From contig CAYOZL010000019.1 of NCBI GenBank assembly GCA_964408435.1, positions 1 through 35,505 on the forward strand: a DNA stretch of 35,505 nucleotides. Direction: 5' to 3'. Numbering within the stretch: the stretch's first letter is position 1; each line of letters begins with the position of its first letter. Origin of the DNA: CAYOZL01 sp964408435. Lineage in GTDB: Bacteria > Bdellovibrionota_C > UBA2361 > SZUA-149 > CAYOZL01. Positions 26,420 to 33,545 of the stretch are shown here, one piece after another. The position numbers and the translations under genes were made by a program. A model generated the notes under the pieces. That model searched no databases. It was not told the origin of the DNA and saw only the letters and a program-made list of their open reading frames with translations.

Positions 26420-26671
26420 ATGACAATAGATAGAGATAAAATTTTCTGGAAAGAGCTTGAAGGAGAAATGGTAATATTAAATGGAGATACTGGGGAGTAT
26501 TTCACCTTGAATAATGTTGGAGCTATTATTTGGGAACAAATAATTCAAAACGCAAAAGACCAAGAAATAATTTCTGCTATTGTCGCTAAATTCCAGATAG
26601 ATGAAGAAACTGCTAGCAATGATTACAATGAGCTTAAACAAACGCTAATAGATAAAAAAATTATTACATAG
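26420..26671 (+). CDS. PqqD-like peptide-recognition protein, copy 2
   Basis: The 83-residue protein shows the PqqD pattern: FWKELEGEMVILNGDTGEYF, TLNNVGAIIWEQI, then EIISAIVAKFQIDEETASND and LIDKKII. It would bind a leader peptide such as peptide 2. It is divergent from the peptidase gene and its last 8 bases overlap the convergent kinase-like gene. Confidence 0.82.
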   Translation: MTIDRDKIFWKELEGEMVILNGDTGEYFTLNNVGAIIWEQIIQNAKDQEIISAIVAKFQIDEETASNDYNELKQTLIDKKIIT

Positions 26672-27710
26672 TATTTCTTTTTTCTAATAAACCTTTAATA
26701 GCTCTTACAACACTATCTAAATCATTAATTGAATACTCTAATACATAACTCTCAACTGACAATACTAAATCAGTAAATATTTCAAACTGAAGCTTACTAT
26801 AATTTTTTTTAACTACCCTGTTAACATGTATGCCTGATTCTAAATACATCTTTTTTAAAGATTCAACTGCCCTAATTGGAGTTAACTTAACATCTTCATC
26901 TTTCCCTTTTTTTAGAAAAATACAATATTTAACTTCTCTAGAGCTACCTACTCTTTTTGGATATGCGTGAGAAATTTGAAAACGATATTTTAAACGGTCT
27001 GAAGTATCATGAACAACAGCACTAGAACATAAAAAATCTTCTAAATGTGGGAATAACTCTCTAGAGTCTGGTAAAAGAGCATGTAACTCAGGAGAACTAA
27101 TTGCCTCTACGCCATTTACACCTTTTCTTAGGCCAACTCTATCATCAGATAAATAATATAAGCCTTTATCTACAGATTTTAAAGTAATCGTACTCTTCCC
27201 ACTTCCAGATTCACCTACAATTAATGCAGCACTATCTCTGCTCGCTACAGCTCCTGCATGCATAAATATGTAATCATAGCTTATTAGAAATAGTTGTATA
27301 CTTTGCAGAAAAGGATAATTTATAAATCTCCAATTTAAAATCTCTTTTTCATCAGCAAAAAAAACTTTAATTACCTTGTTTTTAATATCAATAGAAATTA
27401 AAGAAGTGCCATCATAGAATTTTGCTAGAAAAAAAACTTTTTTTTCTAGACTATAAAAACTTTTGATGTAGTTTAAAGATTTATCTTTATAAATTAAAGT
27501 CGCTTTGGTTTTAAGTTCATCTCTAATTTGTTCAACTTGTTCATTAATTTCAAATTCTATTTCAAATGCTGGTTCTAGTTTGGTATTTACTTCATGTGAG
27601 CTAAAATATCTTATTAGCTCCTCTATAACTAACTTAGAGCTAGTTTTAAGTAAAAATTTTATATCTGCAAAATATAATTGTTGTTTGAAACTTATATTTT
27701 TTTTTAGCAT
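26664..27710 (-). CDS. HPr kinase-like protein, copy 2, intact P-loop
   Basis: The 348-residue product has an N-terminal domain (1-140) and then FMHAGAVAS (149-157), a full P-loop GESGSGKST at 166-174 and LSDDRVGL at 187-194, the arrangement of HPr kinase C-terminal domain proteins. A late KYCIFLKKG strand is also typical. The gene is divergent from peptide 2, with 93 bases between. Homologues phosphorylate precursor serines in some lasso clusters; conserved Ser38-Ser39 of peptides 1 and 2 are candidates. Unlike copy 1 its P-loop is canonical. Confidence 0.8.
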   Translation of the reverse strand: MLKKNISFKQQLYFADIKFLLKTSSKLVIEELIRYFSSHEVNTKLEPAFEIEFEINEQVEQIRDELKTKATLIYKDKSLNYIKSFYSLEKKVFFLAKFYDGTSLISIDIKNKVIKVFFADEKEILNWRFINYPFLQSIQLFLISYDYIFMHAGAVASRDSAALIVGESGSGKSTITLKSVDKGLYYLSDDRVGLRKGVNGVEAISSPELHALLPDSRELFPHLEDFLCSSAVVHDTSDRLKYRFQISHAYPKRVGSSREVKYCIFLKKGKDEDVKLTPIRAVESLKKMYLESGIHVNRVVKKNYSKLQFEIFTDLVLSVESYVLEYSINDLDSVVRAIKGLLEKRNTM

Positions 27711-27753
27711 CTAAATATTACAAAGACAGTTCGCATTTATACATATATTGTGA

Positions 27754-27759
27754 TAGAAT
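27754..27759 (+). promoter_or_regulatory. Candidate -10 element before short peptide 2
   Basis: TAGAAT sits 44 bases before the peptide ATG, preceded by TG one base upstream and a weak TTCGCA 18 bases further up. Only the -10 is convincing. Confidence 0.3.
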
Positions 27760-27803
27760 ACGTATAAAGAATGTTACTAACAAGTTAATTTAATAGTGTA
27801 TTT

Positions 27804-27932
27804 ATGAATAAAGAACAATTAAACGATAAAAAAGAGTTAAACAACAAAGAAGAATATAATAAGCCAGAAGTTAAAGAACAGGATTCTATTGAAAAACAAG
27901 AAGTGATATTACAGTCATCACAATCTTGGTAA
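27804..27932 (+). CDS. Short peptide 2: RiPP-type precursor candidate, 42 residues, ends in Ser-Trp
   Basis: The product has exactly the length of peptide 1 and aligns with it without gaps: Tyr18-x-x-Pro21-Glu22-(Ile/Val)23-Lys24, Ser28-(Leu/Ile)29-Glu30-Lys31, Ser38-Ser39 and Trp42. The C-terminus is VILQSSQSW. Residues 1-17 are rich in Asn, Lys and Glu. No good Shine-Dalgarno sequence precedes the ATG. It is flanked by the kinase-like gene (divergent) and the beta-lactam synthetase-like gene (convergent), with a PqqD gene just beyond. The kept motif between two otherwise diverged low-complexity peptides argues that it is a real, selected gene. Confidence 0.8.
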   Translation: MNKEQLNDKKELNNKEEYNKPEVKEQDSIEKQEVILQSSQSW

Positions 27933-27951
27933 ATTTTTTTAACTAACATCA

Positions 27952-27978
27952 AGCACTTGCTTTACAATAGTGAGTGCT
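27952..27978. terminator. Hairpin between peptide 2 and the convergent synthetase gene
   Basis: AGCACT (27952-27957) pairs with AGTGCT (27973-27978) around a 15-base loop; a second small stem AACTC/GAGTT follows before 28007. It could end both convergent transcripts. Confidence 0.4.
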
Positions 27979-28006
27979 CTACTTAACTCATAAACAAGAG
28001 TTTATT

Positions 28007-29386
28007 TCATTTATTTTTGTTTGCTAGTATTGATTTTAAAAAAACTTTAATTTCCTCAATACTTGCTTTTTCCACAATCGCTAATTTAAGAACTTTCCAA
28101 GAATAGTAATTTTTAATCTTTCTTTTTTCTAACTCTGGCAGCCTAGAATCAATCTCTAAAGCCATGCTAAGAAAATCTGTAGTGTTAGTAGATTGGTGTA
28201 TCCCTATTTTTTTTCTCCATACTACTTCACTCGGCAATAAACCATCAAATGCTTTTCTTAAAACATACTTATCATAACCTTTAAAAATCTTATGCGAGCA
28301 AGGAATCTTAAGAGCTAAATCTACTAAATCATTATCCCAGTATGGATGAAATATACTTACACTCTTAGGGGAATAATCTATGAATTCATTTGCCCAAAAT
28401 GTGCTTTCATATTCTCTTTTTTCAATTTCTTCCAAACTCCCTTTTCGACCTTCAAAATTAGTTACACCTAAAAAGATACTATCAGATCCATATCCAGTTA
28501 ATATTCTCTCATCTCTTAAATTCCCGATTGATGCTAAAACAGGCATTATATATTCATGATATTCGCTAAACCCATGCTCTAGTTTAATAATTGACTCTAT
28601 CCAAAAATCTAAAATATGTTCAGTGTTATAGTTTAATAAAACAAGCTCAACATTTAAAAAATCAGCAACTTTCCTTGCTTCTTTAAACTCATTATTATCA
28701 TTTGAACCAATAGAGTATGCTTTTTTTAGCTGCCCTTCTCTAGCTAAGATCAAAGATATAATTGAAGAATCAACTCCTCCAGAAAGTAAACTAGAACATT
28801 TCTTACTGCTAACTCTAGCGACGGCTCTCTCAACAAACATTCGAGTCTCTCTCACTGAATCTTCTAATGAACCAGTTAACTTAGAATTAGAAACCTTATG
28901 ATAAAAATGAATATCAAAAGATAAATCAGAATTTATAACGACGTAACTACCTGGAGGTAGTTGCTGGATATTTTTAAAAAATGTCCTAGTAGGATTTTCT
29001 CTCCAATATTTTTCTTCACATTTTTCATAGGGAAGAATCTCTAGTGGCGCAGTGAATCTCTTAATTTCGCTAGATAGAACTAGCCCATTTTTAGTCTTTT
29101 TAAAATAGAGTCTATTTGTTGCTGTTTTACTAGTAACTAAAACTAATTTATTCTTTAATATTAAACACGCATTAAAATTACCTGAATGCTCAGAAAATTC
29201 AGTATCCTTAGAATTTTTTAAATAAGAGTTTAGCAATACATTTGCTGCAGAATTCTTATTGTTAAAAATACTTCCATAACAAATACAACTGGATTCTTTC
29301 TCATCTTCGAAACATGAAAATGGATCCTTTGTCTTGTTATTATTGTGTTGTATTAATTTTAAGTGCTTATCAAACTCAAGATACAA
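28007..29386 (-). CDS. bls: Beta-lactam synthetase-like protein (asparagine synthetase superfamily)
   Basis: The 459-residue protein begins MYLEF and has no N-terminal Cys, so the glutaminase-like domain (1-165) cannot release ammonia. The ATP-pyrophosphatase motif SGGVDSS is at 202-208. Blocks that recall BLS of Streptomyces clavuligerus are NNEFKEAR (231-238), RILTGYGSD (294-302), HPYWD (347-351), DKYVLRKAF and RKKIGIHQ with Lys393 at the invariant lysine place. BLS closes the four-membered ring of carboxyethylarginine with ATP. It starts (TTG) four bases after the CEAS-like stop, with AGAGG inside the last CEAS codons, matching the ceaS-bls order of clavam clusters. A lasso cyclase or another amide-forming homologue remains possible, but the CEAS partner argues against it. 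Confidence 0.82.
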   Translation of the reverse strand: MYLEFDKHLKLIQHNNNKTKDPFSCFEDEKESSCICYGSIFNNKNSAANVLLNSYLKNSKDTEFSEHSGNFNACLILKNKLVLVTSKTATNRLYFKKTKNGLVLSSEIKRFTAPLEILPYEKCEEKYWRENPTRTFFKNIQQLPPGSYVVINSDLSFDIHFYHKVSNSKLTGSLEDSVRETRMFVERAVARVSSKKCSSLLSGGVDSSIISLILAREGQLKKAYSIGSNDNNEFKEARKVADFLNVELVLLNYNTEHILDFWIESIIKLEHGFSEYHEYIMPVLASIGNLRDERILTGYGSDSIFLGVTNFEGRKGSLEEIEKREYESTFWANEFIDYSPKSVSIFHPYWDNDLVDLALKIPCSHKIFKGYDKYVLRKAFDGLLPSEVVWRKKIGIHQSTNTTDFLSMALEIDSRLPELEKRKIKNYYSWKVLKLAIVEKASIEEIKVFLKSILANKNK

Positions 29387-29389
29387 TAA

Positions 29390-31024
29390 TTATACCTCTA
29401 ACCCTGTAAATGTTTTCATATTTGAATATTCATAATCTATTTCAACTTCAAATAACATAGGACCACTCCTCTGTTCAGACAATAGACTCTCTAATTCTTT
29501 TGCAGAAGTTATTTTCTTAGCATTAACTCCGTTAGCTTTTGCTAATTTACAAAAATCTACTTTAGAAAAATTTACAATATCTTTCCCTTCTTCTTTATCC
29601 CCTTTCATTTGATAAAATTTTATCAATCCGTTTTTAGAATTATTAATGACTATAATGTCAATATCTAATCCAAATCTAGCTACCGACTCAAGCTCTTGAG
29701 AACTAGCGTGAAACCCCCCATCTCCTGCAAGCACCACCACTTTATGATCGGGTTTTGCTATCTTTGCAGCTATTCCAGAAGGTAAGCCAAAAGCAAAAGT
29801 TGATAATCCAGCATCAGTTAAAAATCCTTTTGGCTTATCAGGCCTATAAAAAGCAACTGCATAATGTCTAAACATTCCAGTATCAACCACTAATATTTGA
29901 TCTTTCGCCCTGTTGTTTAATATTTTAATTACACTTAGAATATTTAACTGCTCTAGAGACTGATTATTTAACATTAGTTCTGAGAGCTTAAAAGAATCAG
30001 GCTTATTTTGTGCTTTCCTATTTTCTAAATTTATTTTGATTAGAATGTGGCTTAAAATATTTGTTATATCTCCATTAATTTCAACTTCACACTTAATATG
30101 TTGAGCTTTTGGCCAAGGTGTTTTTGAAATTCTTATAATTTTTTTTCTATCGCCATACTGAAACATTTTTTCTCTTATATCTTCAGCATAGTTTAAGCCA
30201 ATCTGCAAAATAAGATCTTTATCTGAAAAGATGCCACTAAGAGCAGGGCTTCCAGTTAAGGCATCAAGATATGGAGTAATAGGGCCATAATGTAGTCCAT
30301 GATCATGAGGCAAAATGCCTTTAGCATTGTATGCCGTTACAACTGGAATCTTACTATTCTCACAAAAGTCTATTATACCCTGTATACAATCATTTTTAAT
30401 TGCTTCATAGCCAACAATAATAATGGGTCTCTCACTCTTATTAATTAAATTAACTGCTTCTAAAATTAAATCATTACTAATAGGACTTGGCGCAGTTTTA
30501 GAATTGGTCGAATCTATTTTTTGAACTTTTAAATCTTTTTGAAATAAGTTTATCGGCACACTAAGTAACGAGGGGCCTTTAGGATCAGAAACAGAAGCAC
30601 TTATCGCATCTGCTAAGTCTTGACTAACATTGCATTTACTAGTTAGCTCTTTTGCATAACGCGTGAAGGGTTTTAAACATGACACTTGATCAACACACTG
30701 ATGTGTATGGCCATATATTTGGTCATGCTCTTCTGCTTGGGCCGCAATGGCTAGCATCGGCCACTTGCTCATATAGGCAGAAGCCATGGAGGTTGCTAAG
30801 TTTGTTGCGCCTGGGCCAATTGTTGACATGCAGACACCAGGAGTCTCATTAAAGTGCCCAGTAATAGCAGCGCAGAGCGCGGCGGAGAATTCATGCCTCA
30901 TTAGTCTATATTTAATATTAGTTTTAGAAAAAGAAATTTCAGAAGCTTCTCTTCCCATGACTCCATAAATATTTTCTACACCTACTCCTTCTAACTCATT
31001 AAGAATAAATTCAAATGTATTCAC
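29390..31024 (-). CDS. ceaS: N2-(2-carboxyethyl)arginine synthase-like ThDP enzyme
   Basis: A GTG at 31024 right after AAGGAGAAAA is the likely start (544 residues); the longer frame to 31057 would place the ribosome site inside the gene. The acetolactate-synthase fold is clear: Glu45 in RHEFSAAL, GPGATNLAT (71-79), and the ThDP motif GDGGFHAS...NN (434 to 462). From memory, GVMGREASEISF, HTHQCVDQV, AKGILPHDHGLHYG, FRHYAV and GFLTDAGLSTFAFG follow CEAS of Streptomyces clavuligerus closely, more than acetolactate synthases. CEAS joins glyceraldehyde 3-phosphate to the alpha-amine of arginine, the first clavam step. It lies in a run nucleotidyltransferase-ceaS-bls with overlaps of a few bases. 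Confidence 0.85.
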   Translation of the reverse strand: MNTFEFILNELEGVGVENIYGVMGREASEISFSKTNIKYRLMRHEFSAALCAAITGHFNETPGVCMSTIGPGATNLATSMASAYMSKWPMLAIAAQAEEHDQIYGHTHQCVDQVSCLKPFTRYAKELTSKCNVSQDLADAISASVSDPKGPSLLSVPINLFQKDLKVQKIDSTNSKTAPSPISNDLILEAVNLINKSERPIIIVGYEAIKNDCIQGIIDFCENSKIPVVTAYNAKGILPHDHGLHYGPITPYLDALTGSPALSGIFSDKDLILQIGLNYAEDIREKMFQYGDRKKIIRISKTPWPKAQHIKCEVEINGDITNILSHILIKINLENRKAQNKPDSFKLSELMLNNQSLEQLNILSVIKILNNRAKDQILVVDTGMFRHYAVAFYRPDKPKGFLTDAGLSTFAFGLPSGIAAKIAKPDHKVVVLAGDGGFHASSQELESVARFGLDIDIIVINNSKNGLIKFYQMKGDKEEGKDIVNFSKVDFCKLAKANGVNAKKITSAKELESLLSEQRSGPMLFEVEIDYEYSNMKTFTGLEV

Positions 31025-31056
31025 TTTTCTCCTTTCTCCTTTAGATAAAGACTTCA

Positions 31057-32166
31057 CTAAGTATTACTAATTTTCTTCTTATAATACTCTCGCAAATAAG
31101 GGTCATCCACTAAAGCTAAAAAAGGTTTTTCAATAACTAAATTCAACAAAGAACTTATAAAAGAAGCTTCAAAATACTTAAGCCATTTAAACCTACGTAG
31201 AATAGAGTTAAGCCGCATACCTAAATAAGATGAATTAGATTTAAATTTCCAATCATTAAAAGAACTTTCATGACAACTAGTCTTCAGTATATTTGTTAGC
31301 CTACTATACTCATTCCCAAAATCAAATAAAATACTAATATAAAATAATACATGAGTAACTATTTTAAAGGTGCCCTCAGCTTTCTTATCTTTGAAAAAAT
31401 TATTCCAATTAATATTCTTTCCATCCTTTCTCACCATTACAGCAATATCTAAACTATCGGCATAAGTTACTTTTCCAATACACATATCTGCAAAAAACGA
31501 CAGCGCTAGTTGAGTCAATGCATTTTCTATCGATAGAACTTTACATTTAAAATTGTCATGTGAGTAATCAATAGCAGTGGAAGTAAGTCTAGACTTATCC
31601 ACATTCCATGAGAAATGCTTCTTAGTAGTTGAATGCAAATCAATATTAAATTTTCCACCAAAATACAATATTGAATGGGAAAATCTTTCAGTTAAATGTG
31701 GCGATATTAGAAACCTAGAAAGTCTTTTATATCCTACTATAGACATAATATTATCTGCTTTTTCAAATAATCTATCTTCAGCTATTAGAATATCGATATC
31801 TGAGCATTTTCGTTGTCCCAAATCTCCATAATACTTCATTTGCAAAGGCGCCCCTTTTAGGACAATGGCTTTAAAACCTAAAGCCTCTAGCTCTTTAAGT
31901 AATCTTTTTAACTCTACAAACATTTGCTCAGTTCGACACCAACGCACAATATAAAAATCTTTTAACTCTTCTTGAATTTCTTTATCTAAAGATCTCAATG
32001 AATCATTTTTCTCAAGAGTTCTGTAGACGAACCCTGCCAAGTGATGAGAATAAAATAACTCTTTACTAGATTTGTTTTCATAAACAAATCTTACTTCTTT
32101 CAATAATGATTCAGAGTTATTGTTGAAAATAGATCTAACTATATCTTTAAATACTGAATCGCACAT
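31057..32166 (-). CDS. Nucleotidyltransferase family protein (NTP_transf_5-like)
   Basis: The 369-residue protein has the minimal nucleotidyltransferase pattern of this family: IVLKGAPLQMKYYGD (101-115) followed by R-K-C-SDIDIL with Asp123 and Asp125 as likely metal ligands. Related genes are found next to HPr-kinase-like and PqqD genes and in some lasso-peptide clusters, where their task is not established. It is the first gene of the run leading to ceaS and bls; its stop touches the longer ceaS frame. A nucleotidyl transfer to a peptide or intermediate is possible but unproven. Confidence 0.75.
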   Translation of the reverse strand: MCDSVFKDIVRSIFNNNSESLLKEVRFVYENKSSKELFYSHHLAGFVYRTLEKNDSLRSLDKEIQEELKDFYIVRWCRTEQMFVELKRLLKELEALGFKAIVLKGAPLQMKYYGDLGQRKCSDIDILIAEDRLFEKADNIMSIVGYKRLSRFLISPHLTERFSHSILYFGGKFNIDLHSTTKKHFSWNVDKSRLTSTAIDYSHDNFKCKVLSIENALTQLALSFFADMCIGKVTYADSLDIAVMVRKDGKNINWNNFFKDKKAEGTFKIVTHVLFYISILFDFGNEYSRLTNILKTSCHESSFNDWKFKSNSSYLGMRLNSILRRFKWLKYFEASFISSLLNLVIEKPFLALVDDPYLREYYKKKISNT

Positions 32167-32197
32167 GGAAACTTAGAGATATAGCAACTCACTTTGA

Positions 32198-32226
32198 TTG
32201 ACAACATAAATCACTATAGATATGAT
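32198..32226 (+). promoter_or_regulatory. Near-consensus promoter of oxygenase copy 2
   Basis: TTGACA (32198-32203), a 17-base spacer and TATGAT (32221-32226) match the vegetative consensus well. The ATG is at 32238, so the transcript would start only about 5 bases before it and would lose part of the GGAG at 32230-32233. Either the mRNA is nearly leaderless or the real start is elsewhere. Confidence 0.5.
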
Positions 32227-32237
32227 ATTGGAGAGCT

Positions 32238-33008
32238 ATGAGTATAGATAAAAAAAAATGGGACGAAAAAGGCTTTCTACTCTATCCCCAATTATTAGAA
32301 CGAAATTTAATTAACTCCTTGCTTTTACACTTTGATGAAACTCTTAAAAATAGCAAAACTGATTCGCAATCAATAATTAATAAATATAGAATTATCAAAC
32401 CTGAATCTTACTCAAAGTTAGTTAAAAAAACGATGCTACATAGTGAGATTAAAAAAATTTTAAGAGAACTTTTCGAAGCAGAACCTCTTGCTGCTCAAAC
32501 AATGTTTTACTACAAACCTCCCGGCACACTTGGACAGGGCATACACTGGGACAACTACTATGTGGAAGCAGACCCGAAACCTTGTATTGGCGTATGGATT
32601 GCATTAGACCAAATTGACGAAACAAATGGTGGAATCGGCTTGATCCCCGGCAGCCATAAACAAGAACACAACACAAAAGACTACATAGCAAATACCAAAA
32701 ACAATACCGGTAATCACTGCGTAAAAATAGAGAATAGTAAAGATATATTCTATCCAAAAATGGAAATTGGAGACGTAGTAGTTTTTCACGGAAACATCTT
32801 ACATGGCTCTCCTCCCAACAAAGATCAAAAAAGATGGAGGCGCTCTCTTGCATGCCACTATATCTCTAGCTGCACAAAGCACATCTGCCAATGGTATCTT
32901 CCACTAATAGACTTTGATGGAGGAGAAGTTATTAAAGAAAAAGCTGAAGACAAAAGAGAAATCAAGGGTAACGATTGGAAGATCGTAACCTCATGTGGCT
33001 GGAAGTAA
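32238..33008 (+). CDS. PhyH-family Fe(II)/2-oxoglutarate dioxygenase, copy 2
   Basis: The 256-residue protein has HWD at 103-105 and His189 in ILHGSPPN as iron ligands, with Arg201-Arg202 for 2-oxoglutarate. GGAG lies five bases before the ATG. It is close to copy 1 (3284-4111), especially in the last 80 residues. It is divergent from the nucleotidyltransferase-ceaS-bls run. In clavam pathways a 2-oxoglutarate oxygenase (clavaminate synthase) hydroxylates, cyclises and desaturates the beta-lactam; that enzyme belongs to another branch of the superfamily, so equivalence would be analogous, not homologous. The substrate is unknown. Confidence 0.85.
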   Translation: MSIDKKKWDEKGFLLYPQLLERNLINSLLLHFDETLKNSKTDSQSIINKYRIIKPESYSKLVKKTMLHSEIKKILRELFEAEPLAAQTMFYYKPPGTLGQGIHWDNYYVEADPKPCIGVWIALDQIDETNGGIGLIPGSHKQEHNTKDYIANTKNNTGNHCVKIENSKDIFYPKMEIGDVVVFHGNILHGSPPNKDQKRWRRSLACHYISSCTKHICQWYLPLIDFDGGEVIKEKAEDKREIKGNDWKIVTSCGWK

Positions 33009-33040
33009 AGCTTTGCTTTTCTTAAAAGACACTTAAGCTT
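33008..33040 (+). terminator. Weak hairpin downstream of oxygenase copy 2
   Basis: AAGCTT (33008-33013) can pair with AAGCTT (33035-33040), enclosing CTTTT/AAAAG (33016-33020, 33024-33028). The interior is imperfect. Confidence 0.3.
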
Positions 33041-33146
33041 ACCTAGTAAATTTATCTCTTTTGTAAATCTAAGGGATTTGCAAGTTGAAGAGAGTAAATT
33101 AATTTTTTTCTTTTACATTATATAATTTATAGTTATAAATTCTTTT

Positions 33147-33521
33147 ATGATATTTGGCTACGTATCGACTACCGATGAGCACTTCCCTGAAATGTGTATT
33201 ATTCCTAACAGGCCCTCCCCTTATTCTAAACCAATACCAATAAGACTACTTAGAGAGACTAATACTGCAATGCATTTAATTAGCAATGAGGAGAGCATAC
33301 TCGTTCATAACGAAGAAAATGCTCTTGTTATTGAACCAATGAAACCTAATAAACTTTACTTAACTCCAAACTTACCGGAGAAACCTGGTTTTTCTGTATT
33401 AAGAATAAAAATAGTTGCTACACAAGATCAAAATGAAGACTTCGAAGCTGAGAATGACGTCTTTTATCAAAGAGCTGAAAATAAGTGGGAACCTTGGGAG
33501 CCTAATAAAGCTAGAGTCTAA
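33147..33521 (+). CDS. Hypothetical protein, 124 residues
   Basis: The product is soluble, has no membrane segment or signal, and begins MIFGYVSTTDEHFPEM. It contains a Pro-rich stretch (NRPSPYSKPIPI) and an acidic C-terminus with WEPWEP. No family is recognised and there is no clear ribosome site. Reading-frame quality and lack of a competing frame support a real gene. It lies between the oxygenase and housekeeping genes, so its link to the cluster is unknown. Confidence 0.6.
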   Translation: MIFGYVSTTDEHFPEMCIIPNRPSPYSKPIPIRLLRETNTAMHLISNEESILVHNEENALVIEPMKPNKLYLTPNLPEKPGFSVLRIKIVATQDQNEDFEAENDVFYQRAENKWEPWEPNKARV

Positions 33522-33545
33522 TCTCTGTCCTAGTAGTATAGTCTA

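Noticed and set aside
9134..27932. Peptides as scaffolds for PEARL aminoacyl-tRNA ligases
   Set aside because: No LanB-like dehydratase/PEARL gene occurs in the window, so tRNA-dependent C-terminal extension is not supported here.
28007..29386. Housekeeping asparagine synthetase B
   Set aside because: The N-terminal Cys needed for glutaminase activity is absent, the protein is shorter than AsnB, and the neighbouring ThDP enzyme points to beta-lactam formation.
29390..31024. Housekeeping acetolactate synthase large subunit
   Set aside because: No small regulatory subunit or other branched-chain gene is near, and several blocks (GREAS, THQC, FRHY) match CEAS better.
21967..31024. LysW/ArgW amino-group carrier system
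   Set aside because: None of the peptides has the Glu-rich EDWGE-type C-terminus or zinc-binding Cys of LysW, and no ArgX/LysX ligase is seen.
32449..32853. 134-codon minus-strand ORF over oxygenase copy 2
   Set aside because: It is the antisense shadow of a well-supported enzyme and has an implausible Cys/Arg/Leu-rich composition.
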